Positions 8,818 through 18,588 of a DNA stretch of 51,643 bases are shown here, piece by piece. This stretch comes from Streptococcus cristatus. Lineage in GTDB: Bacteria; Bacillota; Bacilli; Lactobacillales; Streptococcaceae. The notes under the pieces were generated by a model. That model did not search any database. It was not told the origin of the DNA and saw nothing but the letters and a program-made list of their open reading frames with translations. The stretch is from the NCBI RefSeq assembly GCF_003943465.1, contig NZ_RJPR01000004.1, positions 97,093 through 148,735 of the forward strand, given 5' to 3'. How positions within the stretch are numbered: the first letter of the stretch is position 1; every line of letters begins with the position of its first letter. The position numbers were made by a program, and so were the translations under genes.

Positions 8818-8826
8818 TGCTACAAT
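8818..8826 (+). promoter_or_regulatory. Extended -10 promoter ahead of the ACT-domain operon
   Basis: TGCTACAAT (TGn plus TACAAT) lies 30 bases before the ACT-protein start. No strong -35 box is seen. Confidence 0.4.
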
Positions 8827-8855
8827 ATTAGCAATAAAGATGATTGGAGCAAACG

Positions 8856-9122
8856 ATGAAAGCGATTATTACGGTTGTTGGAAAAGATAAGGCAGGGATT
8901 GTGGCTGGTGTAGCTAGTAAAATTGCCGAGCTAGGGCTCAATATTGACGATATTTCTCAAACTGTTTTGGATGAGTTTTTTACCATGATGGCTGTCGTGT
9001 CTAGCGACGAAAAGCAGGATTTTGCAGCGCTTCGTAGTGAGTTTGAGGCCTTTGGTCGGACCCTCAATGTCAAAATCAATATTCAAAGTGCAGCCATTTT
9101 TGACGCTATGTACAATATCTAA
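8856..9122 (+). CDS. ACT-domain protein, UPF0237 family
   Basis: The start at 8856 follows TTGGAGC. The 88-residue protein is one ACT domain: the opening strand [20 protein letters not shown] carries the ligand-binding turn between strand 1 and helix 1, and a second beta-alpha-beta unit follows. ACT domains bind amino acids or similar small ligands. It lies 11 bases upstream of a UPF0210 gene, an arrangement conserved in streptococci and other Firmicutes, so the pair probably acts together. The function is unknown; regulation of the partner by an amino acid is a reasonable inference. Confidence 0.9.
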   Translation: MKAIITVVGKDKAGIVAGVASKIAELGLNIDDISQTVLDEFFTMMAVVSSDEKQDFAALRSEFEAFGRTLNVKINIQSAAIFDAMYNI

Positions 9123-9133
9123 GGAGAGGGCGC

Positions 9134-10471
9134 ATGGATATTAGACAAGTTACAGAAACCATTGCCATGATTGAGGAGCAGAATTTTGATATTCGGACTA
9201 TCACCATGGGCATTTCTCTCTTGGACTGTATTGACTCGGATATTGAGCGGGCAGCGGATAAGGTGTACCAAAAGATTATGACCAAGGCTAAAGATTTAGT
9301 TTCAGTCGGGAATGAGATTGCAGCTGAGCTGGGGATTCCCATCGTCAACAAGCGGGTCTCAGTGACTCCAATTTCTCTGATTGGGGCAGCTACGGATGCT
9401 ACGGACTATCTGCCTCTGGCTCATGCTCTGGATCGGGCAGCAAAAGAAATCGGTGTGGACTTTATCGGTGGCTTTTCTGCCTTGGTACAAAAAGGCTATC
9501 AAAAAGGCGATGAAATCCTCATTAATTCTATTCCGCGTGCTTTGGCTGAGACGGACAAGGTCTGCTCCTCTGTCAATATCGGCTCAACCAAGACTGGCAT
9601 CAATATGACGGCAGTTGCGGATATGGGGCGGATTATCAAGGAAACAGCCCAGCTTTCTGACATGGGGGCGGCCAAGTTGGTCGTCTTTGCCAATGCGGTA
9701 GAGGACAATCCTTTCATGGCGGGCGCTTTTCATGGTGTCGGTGAAGCGGATGTGGTCATCAATGTCGGTGTTTCTGGGCCAGGTGTTGTCAAGCGAGCCT
9801 TGGAAAAGGTCCGTGGTGAGAGCTTTGATGTGGTGGCTGAAACGGTCAAGAAAACGGCCTTCAAAATCACCCGTATCGGCCAGTTGGTCGGTCAGATGGC
9901 CAGCGAGCGTCTGGGCGTCAAGTTCGGGATTGTTGACTTGAGTTTGGCGCCGACGCCAGCAGTCGGGGATTCAGTGGCCCGTGTCTTGGAAGAAATGGGT
10001 TTGGAAACAGTCGGTACCCACGGTACGACAGCGGCGCTTGCCCTGCTCAATGACCAAGTCAAAAAAGGCGGTGTCATGGCCTGCAATCAAGTGGGCGGAC
10101 TATCTGGTGCATTCATTCCTGTTTCTGAAGATGAGGGCATGATTTCAGCTGTGCAAAATGGCTCGCTCAATCTAGAAAAGTTAGAAGCTATGACAGCAAT
10201 CTGCTCGGTCGGTTTGGATATGATTGCCATTCCAGAGGAAACGCCAGCTGAGACCATCGCAGCCATGATTGCGGATGAAGCAGCGATTGGTGTCATCAAT
10301 CAAAAGACGACTGCTGTGCGGATTATTCCGAAGGGCAAGGAAGGCGAAATGATTGAATTTGGCGGACTCTTGGGAACAGCTCCAGTCATGAAGGTCAATC
10401 AGGCTTCGTCAGCCGCCTTTATCGCGCGGGGTGGTCAGATTCCAGCGCCGATTCACAGTTTTAAAAACTAA
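9134..10471 (+). CDS. UPF0210 (DUF711) family protein
   Basis: A 445-residue conserved protein with the UPF0210/DUF711 character throughout: glycine-rich stretches such as [14 protein letters not shown] (about residues 213-226) and an ending [13 protein letters not shown] typical of the family. The fold is thought to relate to pyruvate-formate-lyase-like barrels, but no reaction is established. GGAGAGGG just before the ATG serves as ribosome site. It is the second gene of the ACT/UPF0210 operon, and transcription ends in the repeat-borne hairpins that follow. Confidence 0.9.
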   Translation: MDIRQVTETIAMIEEQNFDIRTITMGISLLDCIDSDIERAADKVYQKIMTKAKDLVSVGNEIAAELGIPIVNKRVSVTPISLIGAATDATDYLPLAHALDRAAKEIGVDFIGGFSALVQKGYQKGDEILINSIPRALAETDKVCSSVNIGSTKTGINMTAVADMGRIIKETAQLSDMGAAKLVVFANAVEDNPFMAGAFHGVGEADVVINVGVSGPGVVKRALEKVRGESFDVVAETVKKTAFKITRIGQLVGQMASERLGVKFGIVDLSLAPTPAVGDSVARVLEEMGLETVGTHGTTAALALLNDQVKKGGVMACNQVGGLSGAFIPVSEDEGMISAVQNGSLNLEKLEAMTAICSVGLDMIAIPEETPAETIAAMIADEAAIGVINQKTTAVRIIPKGKEGEMIEFGGLLGTAPVMKVNQASSAAFIARGGQIPAPIHSFKN

Positions 10472-10477
10472 GCAATA

Positions 10478-10655
10478 GGAGGCTGGGACAAAATCCTAGC
10501 CTCTCAATTGTCTTTGGATTGTCGAGCAAGACGAAGGGATTGAGTGGGCTCTACTAGGCTGATTTCATCAGCTTTTACAGCCCTACTCAACTGTGCGGAG
10601 GTGGGACGACGAAATCGAATTCTAACGAATTACTGATTTCTGTCCCACTCTCTTT
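10478..10655. repeat. Dispersed ~180-bp intergenic repeat, copy A
   Basis: This sequence is about 90% identical by eye to the reverse complement of 16907-17090. It begins with a hairpin (GAGGCTGGGAC...TCCTAGCCTC) and contains two more near-palindromes: one around the AGCTGATGAAATCAGC-type core flanked by GAGT-GGGCT arms, one around GAATTCTAACGAATT. It contains no open frame of note. It follows the UPF0210 stop and probably serves as its terminator. The family is not one whose name I can assign (no BOX or RUP match recalled). Confidence 0.85.
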
Positions 10656-10734
10656 CCCTCTGTCTTGCTCAGTCAAATGCGAGATAAATAAGCCACTCTT
10701 AGTTGGGTGGCCTTGATGAGAAAAGGAGACATTC

Positions 10735-11436
10735 ATGGCAAAAACGAAATTATACATCATCCGGCATGGGAAGACTATGTTTAACACCATTGGTCGAGCT
10801 CAGGGCTGGTCGGACACTCCCTTAACTGAAGAAGGTGAACGTGGCATCCGTGAGCTAGGGATTGGGCTAAGAGAGTCTGGTTTGGAATTTACCAAGGCTT
10901 TCTCAAGCGACTCTGGTCGAACTATTCAGACCATGGGGATTATCCTAGAAGAGCTGGATTTGGTCGGGAAGATTCCTTATAAGTTTGACAAGCGCATCCG
11001 AGAGTGGTGCTTTGGGAGCTTTGACGTGGCCTATGGTGGCGATCTTTTCCGTGGAGTGATTCCAAGGGTGCGTGACACCGATAATTATAAAGAGCTGACT
11101 TTCCCAGAATTGGCAGACGGCTTGGTTGAAGTGGATACGGCTGGCTGGGCTGAGCCCTGGGAGCAACTGAGCGAGCGGATTTTAGCTGGATTTACAGCTA
11201 TTGCCCAAGAAGTGGAAGCCGCTGGTGGAGGCAATGCTTTGGTTGTCAGCCATAGTATGACCATTGGGACTTTTGCCTACCTGCTGGACAAATCCATTAG
11301 CAAAAATCCTGAGGTTGACAACGGCAGTGTGACAGTTGTTGAATATGAAAAAGGGCAATTTACGATTCAGATCTTGGGAGATGTATCCTATCGTGAAGTT
11401 GGTGCCAAAATTTTGGACGCTGAAATAAACAGTTAA
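10735..11436 (+). CDS. Histidine phosphatase superfamily protein (GpmB-like), copy 1
   Basis: A 233-residue member of the phosphoglycerate-mutase-like superfamily. The catalytic RHG triad is at residues 10-12 (His11 forms the phosphohistidine), Arg62 lies in SGRTIQT, a candidate acid Glu90 in REWCFGS, and the second active-site His173 in VVSHSMTIG. Such enzymes are mostly small phosphatases despite the mutase name. AAAGGAG precedes the ATG. The next gene is a close paralogue with matching residues along its whole length, so this is a tandem duplication. In copy 1 the residue after the second His is Ser; copy 2 has the more usual Gly. Confidence 0.9.
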   Translation: MAKTKLYIIRHGKTMFNTIGRAQGWSDTPLTEEGERGIRELGIGLRESGLEFTKAFSSDSGRTIQTMGIILEELDLVGKIPYKFDKRIREWCFGSFDVAYGGDLFRGVIPRVRDTDNYKELTFPELADGLVEVDTAGWAEPWEQLSERILAGFTAIAQEVEAAGGGNALVVSHSMTIGTFAYLLDKSISKNPEVDNGSVTVVEYEKGQFTIQILGDVSYREVGAKILDAEINS

Positions 11437-11511
11437 AAGAAATCATGGAAATAGTTGAGTTTTATTGAGCTGTCTTCTTTCAATCTTAGAAACTGCTTTT
11501 TTTCAGAAACG

Positions 11512-11520
11512 TGATATAAT
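11512..11520 (+). promoter_or_regulatory. Extended -10 promoter of phosphatase copy 2
   Basis: TGATATAAT (TGn plus TATAAT) lies 25 bases before the ATG at 11546. No clear -35 box is seen. Confidence 0.5.
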
Positions 11521-11545
11521 GAGAGGAGAATAAGGGGGGAAGTGT

Positions 11546-12235
11546 ATGGCAAAAACAAGATTATACCTCATCCGGCATGGCAAAACGATGTTTAATACAA
11601 TCGGACGAGCTCAGGGCTGGAGTGATAGTCCGTTGACAGCAGAAGGTGAACGTGGCATCCATGAACTAGGAATTGGTTTGCGAAAAGCGGGTATTGATTT
11701 TAAACTAGCTAGATCCAGTGATTCGGGTCGAACCATTCAGACCATGGGAATTATTCTGGAAGAGCTGGGCTTGACTGGAAAGATTCCTTATAGGTTTGAC
11801 AAGCGCATTCGAGAGTGGTGTTTTGGCAGTTTTGATGGTGGCTATGATGGCGAGCTCTTTATGGGGGTCATGCCTAGGGTCTTTAATATCGATCATGTCC
11901 ATCAACTCAGCTATGCCGAGCTGGCAGAAGGTTTAGTAGAAGTCGACACGGCTGGCTGGACTGAGAATTGGGAAAAACTCAGTGGCCGAATTTGGCAAGG
12001 CTTCTCAGAGATTGCTGAGGAGCTGGAGGCTGCGGGCGGTGGCAATGCTTTGGTAGTTAGTCATGGCATGACCATCGGAACTTTTGTCTACCTTATTAAT
12101 CGCATGCAACCTCATGGCCTAGGCAATGGTAGTGTGACCATCGTAGACTATGAAGATGGACAATTTTCGGTTGTTTCCATCGGTGATATGTCCTATCGTG
12201 AAGTTGGAGCGAAAGAGCTGGAGGACAAGGCTTGA
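11546..12235 (+). CDS. Histidine phosphatase superfamily protein (GpmB-like), copy 2
   Basis: A 229-residue paralogue of the preceding gene with the same RHG (residues 10-12), SGRTIQT, REWCFGSFD and VVSHGMTIG motifs. AAGGGGGGAA serves as ribosome site. It has its own extended -10, so the two copies can be expressed separately. Its stop overlaps the TTG start of the VanY-type peptidase gene, giving translational coupling to a cell-wall enzyme. The substrate is unknown, and a cell-envelope or small sugar-phosphate substrate is only a guess from context. Confidence 0.9.
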   Translation: MAKTRLYLIRHGKTMFNTIGRAQGWSDSPLTAEGERGIHELGIGLRKAGIDFKLARSSDSGRTIQTMGIILEELGLTGKIPYRFDKRIREWCFGSFDGGYDGELFMGVMPRVFNIDHVHQLSYAELAEGLVEVDTAGWTENWEKLSGRIWQGFSEIAEELEAAGGGNALVVSHGMTIGTFVYLINRMQPHGLGNGSVTIVDYEDGQFSVVSIGDMSYREVGAKELEDKA

Positions 12236-12972
12236 GAAGAGGTCGCCACGAAAGAAAGAGAAAACTCTCTTTGTTTCGACTAATAAATAGGCTCTTATTT
12301 CTAGGAATTGGGATCAGTTTGCTGTTTGCTCTATTGCGAGTGCAAGATATGGATGAAGACTTCTTAACTTTTATTAGTCGTGGTTTGGGAGTCTGGACCT
12401 CTGACTTGCCCAAGGTGTCAGTTGATGATTGGGAGTTGACTTTAATCAATCGTAACCATTTACAGGAAGAGTCTCATCCTAAGTTGACCCAAATCGATGA
12501 TATTCAGGTAGATAGTCGTATTGCTGCAAATACCAGACAATTTTTAGCTGCAGCTCGAACCATTGCACCAGGAGAAACCTTGATTTCGGGTTATCGTAGC
12601 CGAGCAGAGCAGACAGAGCTCTATGAAGAAGCGCTAGCCTTGGCCGAAGAAGAGGGCTTATCTCGGCAAGAAGCGGAGCAAGAAGTGCAAAAGCGGATCC
12701 AGCTGCCAGGCGCCAGCGAGCATCAGACAGGCTTGGCGATTGATATGAGTGAGCCAGAAGGTCAGAATGATGAAGTAGCACATAAGATTGCAGAAATTGC
12801 CCCTAAATACGGCTTTATTCTGCGCTATCCTGAAGGGAAAAGCGATATTACTGATGTGAATTTTGAAAATTGGCACTATCGTTATGTTGGCGTAGAGTCG
12901 GCCCAATACATGCAAAAACATCATCTAGTTTTAGAGGAGTATCTGACTCTTTTGAAAGAGTCAGCTCGGTAA
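12232..12972 (+). CDS. VanY/LdcB-type D,D- or L,D-carboxypeptidase
   Basis: Translation begins at TTG 12232, overlapping the upstream TGA, with GGAGG at 12220-12224 seven bases before. Of 246 residues, a basic N-terminus and one membrane anchor (about 19-37) precede an extracellular VanY domain. Zinc ligands are visible as His164 and Asp171 in SEHQTGLAID and His215 in ENWHYRYVG, with Glu212 as the likely catalytic base. The family trims peptidoglycan stem peptides. Coupling to the histidine phosphatase suggests joint regulation. Confidence 0.9.
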   Translation: MRRGRHERKRKLSLFRLINRLLFLGIGISLLFALLRVQDMDEDFLTFISRGLGVWTSDLPKVSVDDWELTLINRNHLQEESHPKLTQIDDIQVDSRIAANTRQFLAAARTIAPGETLISGYRSRAEQTELYEEALALAEEEGLSRQEAEQEVQKRIQLPGASEHQTGLAIDMSEPEGQNDEVAHKIAEIAPKYGFILRYPEGKSDITDVNFENWHYRYVGVESAQYMQKHHLVLEEYLTLLKESAR

Positions 12973-12995
12973 AGTGTCACAATCCATTGATAGAC

Positions 12996-13030
12996 AAAAA
13001 ATCAGCTGCTCAAATGAGCAAGCTGATTTT
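12996..13030 (+). terminator. Terminator of the phosphatase/VanY operon
   Basis: Arms AAAATCAGCTGCTC and GAGCAAGCTGATTTT pair around AAAT with one bulge and end in T residues. Confidence 0.75.
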
Positions 13031-13066
13031 AAGGCTCTTTGTCAACTGTAGTGAGTTTCAAAAAGT
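13031..13066. mobile_element. Orphan terminal fragment of an ISL3-type insertion sequence
   Basis: GCTCTTTGTCAACTGTAGTG at 13034-13053 and the following TTCAAAAAGT match the reverse complement of the right end of the ISL3 element at 46800-46835 with few changes. No transposase or partner end is nearby, so this is a relic. Confidence 0.65.
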
Positions 13067-13099
13067 TACTAGAATTTTGATATAAATTCAATTTTCTTA

Positions 13100-13131
13100 T
13101 TGACCCTGACCTTGGGGAAGGGGGATACTAA
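13100..13131 (+). promoter_or_regulatory. Possible MerR-type promoter with 20-bp spacer
   Basis: TTGACC at 13100-13105 and TACTAA at 13126-13131 are separated by 20 bases, longer than the usual 17. A CCTT-GGGG-AAGG dyad (13110-13121) lies within the spacer. This is the geometry of MerR-family-controlled promoters. Only a 21-residue peptide fragment follows, and no MerR regulator is seen nearby. Confidence 0.3.
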
Positions 13132-13155
13132 TACAAGATAAGAAAGGAGAATATT

Positions 13156-13221
13156 ATGCAAATCAATATGATTCGTTCAGAAGAAGCAATTTTAGAGGCG
13201 ACGAAAGACTTTTGGAAATGA
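13156..13221 (+). pseudogene. Short peptide or truncated gene start
   Basis: ATG 13156 with AAAGGAG at good distance opens a 21-codon frame (MQINMIRSEEAILEATKDFW plus K) ending in TGA. The strong ribosome site and promoter-like sequence upstream suggest a once longer gene whose body was lost. No family can be assigned. Confidence 0.35.
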
Positions 13222-13232
13222 TACATTTTTGC

Positions 13233-13260
13233 TTGAAAATCTACCAGAACCTGATATAAT
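13233..13260 (+). promoter_or_regulatory. Promoter of the EXLDI-protein gene
   Basis: TTGAAA (13233-13238), a 16-base spacer and TATAAT (13255-13260). Confidence 0.7.
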
Positions 13261-13285
13261 GTAGGTAGTTTCTGGAGGTATCAGT

Positions 13286-13654
13286 ATGCATTACAAAAGA
13301 ATTGAGTTAAAAGTCACAAATCAAGGTATCCATGAGCGCAAGATTTTTCAGGGTGTTAAGATTTTCAGCCGCAGCAAGCTGTCCAAAGATCAGAAAAGCA
13401 TTCTGACGCAGAAGATTTACCTGACACCGAAGCAAAACATTGTTTACTATCAACGGACAGATGTCAACTATGACCAGAACTGGCACCATAAGAAGGATTA
13501 TTACGAACTAACTTATGGCCAGTTGGACAGAGAAACTGTCTTTAAGGTTTGCCAAGATTTTGACGAACTAAGTCCTTTCCTGGAGAATGAGCTGCTTGAG
13601 AAGCTAAAAGAAAAGCAGTCAGCAGGCAAATTTTTTGAAAAATTAGATATATAA
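13286..13654 (+). CDS. EXLDI family protein
   Basis: A 122-residue basic protein ending in EKLDI, the C-terminal signature for which the EXLDI family of Lactobacillales is named. TGGAGGT precedes the ATG. The body is a Lys/Gln/Tyr-rich alpha/beta sequence with no enzyme motif and no signal peptide. It is monocistronic, with a clear promoter upstream and a strong terminator immediately after the stop. The function is unknown. The conserved terminal five residues suggest recognition of the tail by a partner or protease, which is inference only. Confidence 0.8.
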   Translation: MHYKRIELKVTNQGIHERKIFQGVKIFSRSKLSKDQKSILTQKIYLTPKQNIVYYQRTDVNYDQNWHHKKDYYELTYGQLDRETVFKVCQDFDELSPFLENELLEKLKEKQSAGKFFEKLDI

Positions 13655-13690
13655 AAATCCGACTGCTTTTATAAGCAGTCGGATTTCTTT
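13655..13690. terminator. Strong terminator after the EXLDI gene, probably bidirectional
   Basis: Arms AAATCCGACTGCTT and AAGCAGTCGGATTT enclose TTAT, with A-rich and T-rich flanks. On the minus strand it lies right after the old gdhA stop at 13711, so it was probably the original gdhA terminator. Confidence 0.85.
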
Positions 13691-13710
13691 GAGTTATAGT
13701 TAAATAGTAC

Positions 13711-13860
13711 TTAAACAGGACCTTGCGCAATCATAGCGTTGGCCACGTTTTAGAAAGCAGCAATGTTAGCACCAGCCAGGTAGTCTTTGTCAAGTCCGTA
13801 AGTTTCAGCGGTAGTTTTAGCTGTGTTGAGGATGTTGGTCATGATGTCTTTGAGACGACC
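13711..13860 (-). pseudogene. Cut-off 3' end of a second gdhA copy
   Basis: The minus strand encodes about 49 residues that match the last 50 codons of the intact gdhA downstream: [42 protein letters not shown] and the stop. There are synonymous and a few amino-acid differences (roughly 85% DNA identity by eye). The codon for the Glu before NVANAM is a TAA stop, and homology ends abruptly at 13860. The fragment has no start. Confidence 0.9.
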
Positions 13861-13875
13861 AGAGTATACTAACAT

Positions 13876-14361
13876 CTATTCATCTGGTAAGAGGGATTTT
13901 ATCATCCAGATATTCATAGCTGGATGTCCGGCGGAGTTAGTAAGTGGTTGTTGCAGTGATGTGAAACTATAGTGTTGATAGATGGACACAGCCGTAGCCA
14001 GTTCAGTAGCGGTTTCTAGATAAAGCTGTTCATAACCTGCTAGACGTGCTTCTTGGAAAATCTGCTTTATCAGCCGACTGGAATAACCTTTGCCACGACT
14101 ATTTTTAGTGACATACAATTTTTGTAATTCAGCAATCTTATCAGAAACAGGTGCAAAGCCACCACAGCCAACCAGCTGACCTTCGTCTTCCAGAACAAAG
14201 TAAGCTGCCCTCTCTTGCTGTTGATAATAGTCGGCCAAATGATCCAGATGAGAATCAAAGTAGACAGTTCCTGGTTTGTCAAGCCCGAATTCTTCTAGGC
14301 TAGCTCGAATGAGCTGCGCTACAGCTGGATTGTCTCTCATTTCTATTGGCCGTAAGTTCAT
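13876..14361 (-). CDS. GNAT family N-acetyltransferase
   Basis: A 161-residue GCN5-type acetyltransferase. The acetyl-CoA loop is visible as SRGKGYSSRLI (residues 88-98), preceded by strand-4 residues ELQKLYV and followed by a C-terminal YQHYSF (residues 128-133) typical of motif B. GGAGGAC precedes the start. The substrate is unknown. The gene lies 30 bases downstream of gdhA on the same strand without an intervening terminator, so it is probably cotranscribed with it. It is sandwiched between the intact gdhA and a fragment of another gdhA 3' end, which marks it as an insertion. Confidence 0.88.
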   Translation of the reverse strand: MNLRPIEMRDNPAVAQLIRASLEEFGLDKPGTVYFDSHLDHLADYYQQQERAAYFVLEDEGQLVGCGGFAPVSDKIAELQKLYVTKNSRGKGYSSRLIKQIFQEARLAGYEQLYLETATELATAVSIYQHYSFTSLQQPLTNSAGHPAMNIWMIKSLLPDE

Positions 14362-14391
14362 GATAGTCCTCCGATAGGATGTATCGACTAA

Positions 14392-15903
<1,512 letters not shown>

Positions 15904-15921
15904 TTATAGGAAGAATTTTAA

Positions 15922-15930
15922 TGATATAAT
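15922..15930 (+). promoter_or_regulatory. Extended -10 promoter of pyrD
   Basis: TGATATAAT (TGn plus TATAAT) lies 31 bases upstream of the pyrD ATG. Confidence 0.5.
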
Positions 15931-15961
15931 AGAGAAAATTAAGGAATAAGAGGTCAAGATA

Positions 15962-16897
15962 ATGACGACAACCAAGACAAAAATTACAGGTTTTGAATTT
16001 GATAACTGCCTGATGAATGCGGCAGGAGTGGCTTGTATGACAGTGGAAGAATTAGAAGAAGTCAAAAACTCTGCTGCAGGAACCTTTGTGACAAAGACGG
16101 CGACGCTGGACTTTCGTCAGGGAAACCCAGAGCCTCGCTATCAGGATGTGCCATTGGGTTCTATCAACTCCATGGGCCTGCCCAACAATGGTTTAGACTA
16201 CTATCTTGACTACCTGCTGGAACTCCAGGAAAGCGAACCAAATCGCACTTTCTTCCTCTCTTTGGTCGGTATGTCGCCAGAAGAAACCCACATCATTCTT
16301 AAGAAAGTTCAGGCAAGTGAATTTAAAGGGATTACTGAGCTTAATCTCTCCTGCCCCAATGTTCCTGGCAAGCCGCAGATTGCTTATGATTTTGAAACGA
16401 CGGAAAAGATTTTGTCAGAGGTTTTTGCTTATTTCACTAAGCCATTGGGAATCAAGCTGCCACCTTACTTTGATATTGTACATTTTGATCAGGCTGCCGC
16501 GATTTTCAACAACTATCCGCTCAAATTTGTCAATTGTGTCAACTCGATCGGAAATGGTCTTTATATAGAAGATGAGTCAGTGGTCATTCGTCCGAAAAAT
16601 GGTTTTGGCGGTATTGGCGGCCAGTACATCAAGCCGACTGCTTTGGCCAATGTCCATGCCTTTTACCAACGCCTGAAACCGGAAATCCAAATCATCGGAA
16701 CAGGTGGTGTCCTGACGGGGCGTGATGCCTTCGAGCATATCCTCTGTGGTGCTAGTATGGTGCAAGTAGGAACAACCCTTCATAAAGAAGGCGTGGCAGC
16801 CTTCGAGCGCATCACCGCCGAACTCAAGGCGATTATGGAAGAAAAAGGCTATGAAAGCCTAGAAGATTTCCGTGGAAAATTGAAGTATATTGATTAA
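15962..16897 (+). CDS. pyrD: Dihydroorotate dehydrogenase, class 1A (fumarate-type)
   Basis: This 311-residue enzyme oxidises dihydroorotate to orotate in pyrimidine synthesis. Class 1A features are present: catalytic Cys131 in [10 protein letters not shown], Lys45 in TKTAT, NSMGLPN for substrate binding, and the FMN-phosphate sites GTGG and VGTTLHKEG near the C-terminus. The length fits the soluble fumarate-linked PyrDA of lactic streptococci and lactococci, which needs no PyrK subunit. It is transcribed alone, away from other pyr genes, and is followed at once by dispersed repeat copy B, which carries a terminator-like hairpin. Confidence 0.97.
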   Translation: MTTTKTKITGFEFDNCLMNAAGVACMTVEELEEVKNSAAGTFVTKTATLDFRQGNPEPRYQDVPLGSINSMGLPNNGLDYYLDYLLELQESEPNRTFFLSLVGMSPEETHIILKKVQASEFKGITELNLSCPNVPGKPQIAYDFETTEKILSEVFAYFTKPLGIKLPPYFDIVHFDQAAAIFNNYPLKFVNCVNSIGNGLYIEDESVVIRPKNGFGGIGGQYIKPTALANVHAFYQRLKPEIQIIGTGGVLTGRDAFEHILCGASMVQVGTTLHKEGVAAFERITAELKAIMEEKGYESLEDFRGKLKYID

Positions 16898-16906
16898 AAG
16901 TTTAAG

Positions 16907-17090
16907 AAAGAGAGAGTGGGACAGAAATCGCTAATTCGTTAGAATTCGATTTCATCGTCCCACCTCCGCACAGTTGAGTAGGGCTGTAAAAGCTGATGAA
17001 ATCAGCGTAGTAGAGCCCACTCAACCACTGCGTCTTGCTCGACAATCCAAAGACAATTGAGAGGCTAGGACTTTTGTTCCAGCCTCTCTT
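16907..17090. repeat. Dispersed ~180-bp intergenic repeat, copy B
   Basis: This is the reverse complement of copy A (10478-10655) with about 90% identity by eye. In this orientation it starts AGAGAGTGGGACAGAAATCG and ends with a hairpin GAGGCTAGGA/TTCCAGCCTC plus TTTT. It can fold as three consecutive hairpins. It sits directly downstream of pyrD and probably terminates it. Confidence 0.85.
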
Positions 17091-17112
17091 TTAGTATTGT
17101 TAGGGGGAATAG

Positions 17113-17150
17113 AAAAAGCCCTCCAAGATTAGATAGGAAATCTTGGAGGG
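17113..17150 (-). terminator. Terminator of yidC
   Basis: Arms CCCTCCAAGATT and AATCTTGGAGGG (bases differ slightly at the tip) are followed on the minus strand by CTTTTTCT. Confidence 0.8.
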
Positions 17151-17165
17151 AGATGGATAATTTAT

Positions 17166-18086
17166 TTATCTAGAACGTTGTTTACCAGCGTTGCGATTCT
17201 TTTTCTTTTTATTGTTTTGAGTGATTGCTTGGCTCGCTTTTGGTGTCACATCCTTGATGCGGCCTGCATTGCTCATGGCTTTCGGAGGATTCTTTTCATA
17301 TTCTTCAGCTACTTGCTTTCTAATCCGCGGACGAAGCAAGTAGTTAATGATGAATTGTTGGATAATTTGAACGAAACCACCGACTACCCAGTAGAGCGTC
17401 ACAGCTGCTGGTGACATGAAAGAGAAGACTACGATCATAATCGGGCTCATGTAAGTTGCACTCTTCATCTGCGCTTTTTGGGTCTCATCTTCGATACCAT
17501 GTAGGGAGAGAAGTGACTGGATGTAGTAGAGTACACCGACAATGAGAGTCAAGGCTAGACTAGGTTTTCCAAGATTGATGCCAAGGAATGTACTGCTGGC
17601 TACACCGTTTGTGTATTGGGCAGCAAAGAAGAGGGCTGAGAAGAAAGGCATTTGAATGAGTAGAGGGAGGCAGCCGATACCGCCAAACATACTCAGACCA
17701 TTTTCTCTTTGAGCAGCCATAAGTTCTTGCTGCGCTTCTAGTTTTTCTTCTTGAGTTTCGGCATTATTGATTCGTTCTTGGATAGGGGCAAAGATGGGCT
17801 TGAAGTAGTTCATCTTTTCTGACTGAAGAGTAGCCTTCCAAGACTGATAGATTCCCAGTGGGAAAATAATCAGCCGCACGATGAGTGTAACGATAATAAT
17901 CGCTAGACCATAACCGAGGCCTGAATTCTTAGCAAAGAACTGGATGCTATCTGCCATAGGCCGACCAAGCACGTCCCAAATAATACCAGAAGGATTACCG
18001 GCCTTGTCTCGTCCGACACACCCTGTCAATAATAGTAGGAGGGACAAGCTCATTCCAGAGAATAAAATACGTTTAAATGTTTTCAC
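17166..18086 (-). CDS. yidC: Membrane protein insertase YidC/OxaA (lipoprotein precursor)
   Basis: Translation most likely starts at GTG 18086 (AAGGAA eight bases upstream), giving 306 residues; the longer open frame overlaps the acylphosphatase gene. A signal peptide with lipobox LLTGC is followed by five membrane spans of the 60KD_IMP domain, with the cytoplasmic hairpin rich in Gln/Glu ([13 protein letters not shown]). The tail is long and very basic (NNKKKKNRN...), as in the YidC2 type of streptococci, which can bind ribosomes. It inserts membrane proteins with or without SecYEG. It lies 82 bases downstream of the acylphosphatase gene on the same strand. Confidence 0.93.
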   Translation of the reverse strand: MKTFKRILFSGMSLSLLLLLTGCVGRDKAGNPSGIIWDVLGRPMADSIQFFAKNSGLGYGLAIIIVTLIVRLIIFPLGIYQSWKATLQSEKMNYFKPIFAPIQERINNAETQEEKLEAQQELMAAQRENGLSMFGGIGCLPLLIQMPFFSALFFAAQYTNGVASSTFLGINLGKPSLALTLIVGVLYYIQSLLSLHGIEDETQKAQMKSATYMSPIMIVVFSFMSPAAVTLYWVVGGFVQIIQQFIINYLLRPRIRKQVAEEYEKNPPKAMSNAGRIKDVTPKASQAITQNNKKKKNRNAGKQRSR

Positions 18087-18168
18087 GAGTTCATTTCCTT
18101 TGTTTCTAAAAAAATAATACCTATCTATTCTACTGTTTTTTAAGGAAATATACAATAGTTCTCCAGAC

Positions 18169-18447
18169 CTAATTTGCAATTTTAAAGTCAGTATAGGAAT
18201 CAAAATTGGCCATGGTGACATCTAAATAGCTGACTCTTGAAAAAGGAGTTGGTCCCTTGCGGATTTCTTGAATGAACTTGGCCATGAGGGCAGAGCTTTC
18301 AGCTTGAGCCAAAATTTCGACTGTACCGTCGTCATTATTCCAGACACGACCGGTAATCCCGCCAATCTGCAAAGCAAGGGAGTAAACGCCCCAACGAAAG
18401 CCGACGCCTTGGACTCGTCCTTGCGCAATCATTCTTACTTTTTGCAT
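18169..18447 (-). CDS. acyP: Acylphosphatase
   Basis: A 92-residue protein with the acylphosphatase signature GRVQGVGFR (residues 10-18; the Arg binds phosphate) and a later catalytic Asn in [13 protein letters not shown]. It hydrolyses acyl phosphates. AAGGAGG precedes the ATG. It is the first gene of an operon with yidC and is divergent from the TrmH-family methyltransferase. Confidence 0.94.
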   Translation of the reverse strand: MQKVRMIAQGRVQGVGFRWGVYSLALQIGGITGRVWNNDDGTVEILAQAESSALMAKFIQEIRKGPTPFSRVSYLDVTMANFDSYTDFKIAN

Positions 18448-18573
18448 CGTTACCTCCTTTTGTAGCGGTTTGAAACTCGCTTCTCAGCCCATAGCGTAGC
18501 GAGCAGTTGCTTGCTGGAGACAATATTTTCTCTGAAGCTAAGTCTAGAGGATGAGTTCAAAACCGCTAGATTG

Positions 18574-18582
18574 TGTTATAAT
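18574..18582 (+). promoter_or_regulatory. Extended -10 that predicts a leaderless transcript
   Basis: TGTTATAAT (TGn plus TATAAT at 18577-18582) ends six bases before the ATG at 18589. Transcription normally starts about seven bases after the hexamer, which puts +1 on the A of the start codon. Confidence 0.6.
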
Positions 18583-18588
18583 GTATTT

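Noticed and set aside
10478..10655. Naming the dispersed repeat as BOX or RUP
   Set aside because: I do not see the known sequence blocks of these pneumococcal elements; the family is left unnamed.
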